Below, piece after piece: positions 58,360 to 64,000 of a stretch of 64,000 bases of DNA. The notes beneath the pieces were generated by a model. It was not told the origin of the DNA. It worked only from the letters and a program-made list of their open reading frames with translations, and did no database searches. The position numbers and the translations under genes are program-made. The DNA lies in assembly GCA_944739405.2 (NCBI GenBank), contig OX123186.2:36379551-36443550 (forward strand). The letters are read 5' to 3'. The stretch is from Euclidia mi. Taxonomy: Eukaryota; Arthropoda; Insecta; Lepidoptera; Erebidae. How positions within the stretch are numbered: position 1 is the first letter of the stretch; each line of letters starts with the position of its first letter.

Positions 58360-58830
58360 TAATACTGATATATAAAGCTAAAGAGTTTGTTTGTTTATTT
58401 GTTTGCTTGAACGCGCTAAACTCAGGGACTACTGGTTCGGTTTGAAAAATTATTTCAGTGTTAGATAGCCCATAGACTGCCTCCGTGGTCCAGTGGATAG
58501 CGTATGCGACTGCTGATCAGAGGTCCCGGGTTCGATTCCCGGGTCGGGCAAAAAGTGTTACTGGGTTTTTTCGAATATTCAGTAGCAGTAGGAGTCTGGT
58601 GATGTGCCCAGTAACGGCAATAGGCTCGCCCCCTATTACGTGGGACCTAAAATTCATGGCGAAATGTGGGTGTCATATTTGCACCTCGGCCTACCCCTTC
58701 GGGGATACAGGCGTGAGACTATAAAAATAAGATGGCCCATTTATCGAGAAAAACTATATAAGATCGCGCTATGAGCCATGGGAGCGGAGCAGTAGCCTTA
58801 GATAACGCGGGTGTACGCGCAGGCTCTTCT
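58360..58830 (+). mobile_element. Helitron-like fragment split by SINE-A
   Basis: 58360-58473 (GATATATAAAGCTAAAGAGT, GAACGCGCTAAACTCAGG, TAGATAGCCCAT) continues after the SINE at 58741 (TTATCGAGAAAAACTATATA, then GAGCGGAGCAGTAG). This order matches a Helitron type I know from Lepidoptera. The 3' CTRR end is not evident, so it is a fragment. Confidence 0.55.
58474..58729 (+). mobile_element. SINE-A, full length, best preserved head
   Basis: The 256-bp insertion has an 11-bp duplication with one mismatch, AGATAGCCCAT (58463-58473) and AGATGGCCCAT (58730-58740). Head: CTCCGTGGTCCAGTGGATAG (A box TGGTCCAGTGG), then CTGATCAGAGGTCCC and B box GGTTCGATTCC, an arginine-like tRNA layout. The body and tail are standard, with CTACCCC, TTCGGGG and CAGGCGTGAGACTAT. 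The 79-codon ORF over it is not a gene. Confidence 0.93.
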
Positions 58831-59887
58831 AGTCATCTTATATACTTATTCTCATTTCTTAAACGATAACACGCAGAGAACATATTCTAGATGTCTAACA
58901 CAGTAACTATTTATATTCTGTTCAAATTAGTTGTAAAAGAAAGCACCAATGCCTTAGGCTGGTATGTTAAAATGAAAGCTTGCCACATAAGTAAACAATA
59001 CGTTAATTAATTTGTCATGTGTACTTGGAACAGCTAAGCTCATAATTAAAATAGTTAATAAGAAATATACTGTGCAAAATTTTGCTTAAGAAGTTTCATA
59101 TTATTTAAGGTTTAAATTGATCATTACATAAGACAAAACTTTTGCTATTAAACTCATAATATTACTGCAGAATATCCTATGGGAAATGGTTTATTTCCTT
59201 ACCGTTGTTAGGTGTTTAATATTCCGGTTTACGGCAATTCGAGTTAATTCAACCACAACATACTTTAAAGTTTTACTTCAAACAGTAAGATAATTGGGAA
59301 ATTTCCCGTATATTGTTCAATGAGTTTTGTAGATATGAGTTTTTATTGATTTTAAACCTTCGCGATTTGTGTACTTCTGTTCCAGCCACGACCGATGTGA
59401 ACCGGTTGAAACATTGAAAACAAACAGAGGTTTACTTAAAATGCGATTAACATTCGTTAAATAAACTTGTACGGTGTTTATGTACGTTATAACACAACGT
59501 GTAGGTACAATGGCAACTTTCATTCCACTCACAGACTAGTGTCAACATTGTGACGTTTTTTTTAGAGATGGAAAGAGATAAAATAGTACGAAAATCAATG
59601 AAATAACATAATATATAATAAACCATCGCGCTTGACTTTTCATGTGCACAAAACACACAGCAAAGCAACAAGCAACAGGAGGTACGATTTTTACTTCATA
59701 TTGGTAAGCTTTACGAATGAAACTGTTGCACAAAGTGCTGAGCTACTGATTTGTGTATTCCTTTCAATCCATATGTCGTTTGAACACGCTTTACGGTAGG
59801 CAGCACGTGAGCACACATCTTTTGTTTATCATATTTTTACTGCTAACTACCCCAACGCTACCATTGCTCTATCTGATCTGAATATTG
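58831..59887. other. AT-rich DNA, nothing recognised
   Basis: No gene supported; short minus ORFs at 59317-59733 lack motifs. Confidence 0.4.
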
Positions 59888-60690
59888 AGCTACTTATGTA
59901 TGTACATGTAAACCTTAGTTGCATTTACTACACATTTGCAAGTAAATTAAAAAAGTAAAATAATTTTTTTTCTAAGTAGGTAAGCCTTTGTAATTTATCT
60001 TAGAATTTTATAATGAGAGAGTCTTAAATAAAGACAGCAAGCGAGACAATAATAGATCATAACACACTGAAAAGAAGGTTCACGCAAAAAATAAATGCAG
60101 AAATATTAAGTGTCAAACAGGCGGGCTTGATGATGACTTTCCTTTCTGAAGGGTTTGGCAAAGACTAAAATAAATTAAGCTACTTATGTATGTACATGTA
60201 AACCTTAGTTTCATTTACTACAAATTTGCAAGTAAATTAATAAAGATTTTTACCCGTATTTTTATAATTTTTTTCTAGGTAAGCCTTTGTAATTTATCTA
60301 AGGATTTTATAATGAGCGAGTCTTAAATAAAGACAGCAAGCGTGACAATAATAGATCGTAACACACTGAAAAGAAGGTTCACGCAAAAAATAAATGCAGA
60401 AATATTAAGTGTCAAACAGGAGGCATGCTTGATGATGACTTTCCTTTCTGAAGGGTTTGGCAAAGACTAAAATAAATTAAGCTACTTATGTATGTACATG
60501 TAAACCTTACTTTCATTTACTACACATTTGCAAGTAAATAAAAAAGATTTTTACCCGTATTTTTATAATTTTTTTCTAGGTAAGCCTTGGCAATTTATCT
60601 TAGAATTTTATAATGAGCGAGTCTTAAATAAAGACAGCAAGCGAGACAATAATAGATCGTAACACACTGAAAAGATGGTTCACTAGACTT
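59888..60690 (+). repeat. Tandem array, 2.7 units of about 290-302 bp
   Basis: Units start AGCTACTTATGTATGTACAT at 59888, 60178 and 60480. Each contains AACCTTAGTTTCATTTACTA or close, GTAAGCCTTTGTAATTTATC, AATAAAGACAGCAAGCGAGA and GTGTCAAACAGG, and closes GGGTTTGGCAAAGACTAAAA. The third stops near GAAAAGATGGTTCAC. Units are more than 90 percent alike by eye, with small indels. No ORF. It may be a small satellite or the internal repeats of an element. Confidence 0.9.
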
Positions 60691-61777
60691 ATTTTTAATT
60701 AAAGACAAATGAAAACTTAGTACGACTAAAAACGCAAAGCGTATTAGTACTGCTAGTGTGTTGCTGTTAATCCTTAAGACTTTTGTCAGGACTTAGTTAA
60801 ATGGTGGAATGGTTTAAGTAGAGAAGACTTATTAAACTTTTGAGACGGAACTCACTGTACCTAATACAAAAGGTCATTTGAACAAGTTGATTGAAGTATT
60901 AGCTATTAATAAAGAGGAATATTAGAATTAATACAAGTCGCTAGTGGGTATGCTAAGTTTTTTTGGAGACAAGCGTGCTCGGTTGTAAAGCATGTCATGG
61001 GTTAGCATCGGCAACATTCTTCCGTTCGTCGTGCGGCACCCAATGCGTGACAACATTTACCCATTGGCTAAGATGCATCTGAAATTCCATTTTAGGTTGG
61101 CAATCTTTCGTCCCAAAGAAAAACAGTATTTTGTACTCGATCGACCCGCTTAACACCGACTGGGTGAATAATAATGCTAATCCAGAAGTGACGAAATAGA
61201 TTTTTCAAATGGTGATATATCACATAAGCTCGCTGTTATAAATACAGTACCTGATATATTAGATTCAATCACGACGAAGTAAAAGCGACTTCTGAAATTT
61301 ACAGCATTTAGCGTAGCATGTATACGATTCGATTAAAATATGTAATACTTTACTAGGTATATAGGATTCACGAGAGGGGCATAGCCCGAACCATTTATTT
61401 TCTTTAGTTAGTTAGGTAATCGACTTCAAATATTCGAACATTAAAGTAACAGCAATACCAGGTGAAAGCATTATGTGTCGTAATGTGGGTTAAAATTTTA
61501 CTGTAAAAATAGTGACTTGCACAAAGTGAACACAAGGAATAAGCATAAACTAATAGGCACTAACTACCGTCTACATAAAGTTCATAACTTGTCACCTTTA
61601 CAAAATTCTTTAACCTATTGGTTGCTGATACATCTATACTGCTGTCGCTAAAGTGTTTTGTTGTTGTACTCTTCACATATTTTCTTATCCATTTATTTCT
61701 AATCAGTGTCGCGAAGTGTTTTGGCTGTGTCAGCAATCATGGTACCACAAATTTTAAGATTAAGATTCTGATTTAAA
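60691..61777. other. AT-rich DNA, nothing recognised
   Basis: No gene supported. Confidence 0.4.
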
Positions 61778-61925
61778 AAAAGAGTGGCATGAGTTTCTTC
61801 CAGGCTCTTCTCATAGCCCTACCATCCCGAACCTGGTTGTAAAAAAAAAAGAAATGACGTTCTTATGAACGTGTTGCTTTTGTAACCTATATGAATAAAT
61901 GAGTTTGAATTTGAATTGAATTTGA
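61778..61925 (+). mobile_element. LINE 3' UTR relic with TTTGAA tail
   Basis: AGAGTGGCATGAGTTTCTTC, GGCTCTTCTCATAGCCC, CCCGAACCTGGTTGTAA, GAAATGACGTTCTTATGAAC and ATGAATAAATGAGTTTGAAT follow in the order of a 3' end I recognise as very common in Lepidoptera. It closes in degenerate TTTGAA repeats. The parent LINE family is not certain. Confidence 0.6.
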
Positions 61926-63090
61926 AATACTTTTCTTTTCTTTTTTTTTCAGAGCCTAAAACCACAGCGGTGTCTGTCTCGTTACACTAAGCCACACAAA
62001 CTGCGTTGACATTGCCGTTAACATTCAATTGATTAAAAAATAATCAATAGAACGTATTTGAATGTCAAGCACTCTATTCAAAACAAATTTAATATAAGCT
62101 CTAGCCTTATACTAAGGTGCCAGGAACTTGAAACGCACTAAAGTTTCAATATTTAATTAAAACCAATGTAGGCGAACTTGCTTTACTAAATTCAATTCTC
62201 TATTCATTGTAGCAGCTTAGGCAAGTTTGTGACTGAGCCTAAGTTGGTAATTTATTTACATACATAAATACATTTGCAGGTAGCAAATGTATTTAGCGGT
62301 GTGGCGACATTTTATGTACTTAACACTGGCTCTACTCAGAATAAATCCTTTCGGCTGAAGTTGGAATTAGGTCTCTTGTTATTTAGTCTAAGATGATTGA
62401 GTTTGTAAGTCTTTGACGATGGAATGAATAGGATTGAAATAATTATTTAGGTATAGCAAACTAATTGAAAATATTTCTTATTTGAAAATTGTATCGGTTA
62501 CAGCCAGACAAGATATACTTTTTAAATTGAATTCCCAGACTATAAATATATTTTGTGTGGCTATAATCATACACCAGATATGTAACAACATCCACACGAC
62601 CAATAAATACGATGCGATGATGTTGGGCTTGTAGTCGTATACTGTCTAAATACAAAGCCAAGAAAGGCATGTCACTGAGACATTAATGTACCTTGAATAT
62701 ATTCCATTTTACCTTTAAAAGGCAGAGCTGAATAGGTATGTGAGAATTCATCGTATTTCAGAGAGAAGGACACCCAGTAGACCAAAAAAAAACTCTTGGG
62801 GCTTTCTCATATATCTCTAATTACTCTGTTTACAATTTGTCTACGACTTCAAACAAATCACTAATGAGTACCCTAAGGTAAATAGAATTAATGAATAGTC
62901 CAATTTATTGTAAGCCGACCTCAACGTCCCTGAAAAGACGATGTCAAGATCGGTTTTTCAATCCAATTTAGCTCTAAATTCGTCAATAGTACGCTGTTTG
63001 TCAATAATAAATATTCAATTTGGTAGTAGACGAACATCATTAATTAATAATAACAATATTAACATATGTACGTCCTGAGGAAGATGAATG
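61926..63090. other. AT-rich DNA with one small perfect hairpin
   Basis: TAAATACATTTGC (62265-62277) pairs perfectly with 62283-62295 across 5 nt. Nothing else was recognised. Confidence 0.45.
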
Positions 63091-63348
63091 TATACATACA
63101 TAGTCTCACGCCTATATACCCGAAGAGGTAGGCAGAAGTGTATTGCTACACCCACTTTTCGATTTATTTTAGTCCCACGTAATAGGGGGCGAGCCTATTG
63201 CCGTACCGGGCACATTACGAGACTCCGGGCTGCTACTGAGAATTTCCTAACGGAAAAACCCAATAACACTTTGCCAGACCCGGGAATCGAACCCAAGACT
63301 TCTCAATCCCACGCGCACATTTATGCCGCGAGACCAACGAGGCAGTCA
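63091..63348 (-). mobile_element. SINE-A, near full length
   Basis: On the minus strand: head ACTGCCTCGTTGGTCTCGCG with GATTGAGAAG and B box GGTTCGATTCC, the standard body, and a tail with CTCTT, CGGG and GGCGTGAGACTATGTATG. The head variant is the same as at 33184. A possible 9-bp ATGAATGTA repeat (63084-63092, 63374-63382) would place the 5' end slightly further right. Confidence 0.9.
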
Positions 63349-64000
63349 GCACATATTATTCATATTATTCACAATGAATGTATCTCGTGATGAATAATGG
63401 TCAGGATACACTGGAGACAAACACGGCAATTTTTTACTTAATTGAGATGAAACGTGACATCGTACTTTGTCGCAAAGTTGAATGCTCCGAATTCGTTAAT
63501 TAGATCACAACTCTTGGAATTGCTTTACTGCTTAGATTACAACAAAAGTTTATAGTATAGTATATTTGTATACCATAATTTTGATTTTTATGTGTAATTA
63601 TTTCAGAAAGTTATAACAGAATTAATCCAACTGAGTACAATATTCACAGGGATTAAAAAAATTTTGTGCGGAAGCTTTTCAACTACCGAACTAAAGGTTA
63701 CAAAGAATATTAAGAATTGCAACAGCAAATTTCATAGTTTATGTATTTTCTGGATCCCACAAATACTGACCTATTTGGGAATCAAACCCACTACACTTGA
63801 CAATGTGATAAAAAGCCTCAGCGGCCTCTACTATGGAATTCATGCAGCCGATTTATATAGCGTATGTATACGTATAGTTGGAATGTGCATATAACTTGGG
63901 AAACGTATCAGCATCCGTTGCACTGTCAACTTGAAGTGAGGTAATACCTGTAACTCAATAAGCGTGAATTTATAAACGAAATTTCGAACAAACAATATTA
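63349..64000. other. AT-rich DNA, nothing recognised
   Basis: No supported gene or repeat up to the window end; the 76-codon ORF at 63664-63894 has no motif. Confidence 0.4.

Noticed and set aside
58485..58724. 79-codon ORF and a possible tRNA gene
   Set aside because: The tRNA-like part is the head of a SINE with body, tail and target duplication. It lacks a complete tRNA fold and 3' end.
1..64000. CRISPR array, operons, riboswitches, ribosome binding sites
   Set aside because: None was seen. The repeat types and the gene-poor AT-rich sequence point to an insect nuclear genome, where these are not expected.
1..64000. piRNA cluster
   Set aside because: Nested insertions in both orientations would fit, but most of the window is not transposon sequence that I recognise, and small-RNA data would be needed to claim it.

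Overview
The window looks like a piece of a moth or butterfly (Lepidoptera) nuclear genome. It is AT-rich, it has no prokaryotic gene packing, and it carries repeat types I know from Lepidoptera: LINE and SINE copies ending in (TATG)n, GATGATG-tailed SINEs, small Helitrons with the 'ATATAAAATCC...TTACTGACTGACTGACAGAC' type of body (given here only in part), and the ACAG-microsatellite repeat. I could not support a single complete host gene. The coding capacity I can see is almost entirely transposon-derived. Two host-like candidates are weak: a possible signal-peptide first exon at 12561-12630 and a 33-codon ORF with a hydrophobic segment at 45453.

Layout. 1-11473 is a large inverted repeat. 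One arm is 1-1721 and the other is 6594-7200 plus 10402-11473. The spacer between them is about 4.9 kb and holds a GC-rich TIR element and a dispersed repeat. The right arm is split by a complete but mutated RTE-like LINE (7201-10401) with an 11-bp target duplication, and the left arm preserves the empty site. 13355-16847 is a second, apparently intact LINE. Its single 1035-residue open frame encodes endonuclease and reverse transcriptase, and it is flanked by a 12-bp target duplication. 16860-28964 is mostly featureless AT-rich DNA with scattered SINEs, LINE ends and hairpins. 28965-30085 is a Helitron built of about 2.4 internal tandem units. 31480-40480 holds truncated LINE ends, one of them nested inside the reading frame of another, and SINEs with several different 5' heads. 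41541-44569 is a 3-kb element with terminal inverted repeats of about 300 bp, TA duplications and no coding capacity. 45453-47050 holds the small ORF and a possible solo LTR. 48779-49275 is a TA-flanked MITE split by a SINE. 50180-58729 holds MITEs, SINEs and another LINE copy. 59888-60690 is a tandem array of units of about 300 bp. 61778-63348 ends with a LINE 3' relic and a SINE.

How the parts work together. The most coherent system is a retrotransposition network. The intact LINE ends in the last codons of its ORF (Y-P-S-G-K-Q-A-stop) followed directly by (TATG)n. The same tail of about 45 nt sits at the 3' end of at least eight SINE-like insertions, which carry at least three or four different 5' modules. 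Within that tail a small CCC/GGG stem persists while its loop changes. The simplest reading is that the LINE reverse transcriptase recognises this RNA end in trans and that template switching keeps putting new heads on it. A second pair is suggested by the GATG-type tails of the RTE-like LINE and the SINE-B family. Target duplications, nested insertions and empty sites give a partial order of events. All family assignments come from reading motifs by eye; no database search was run.
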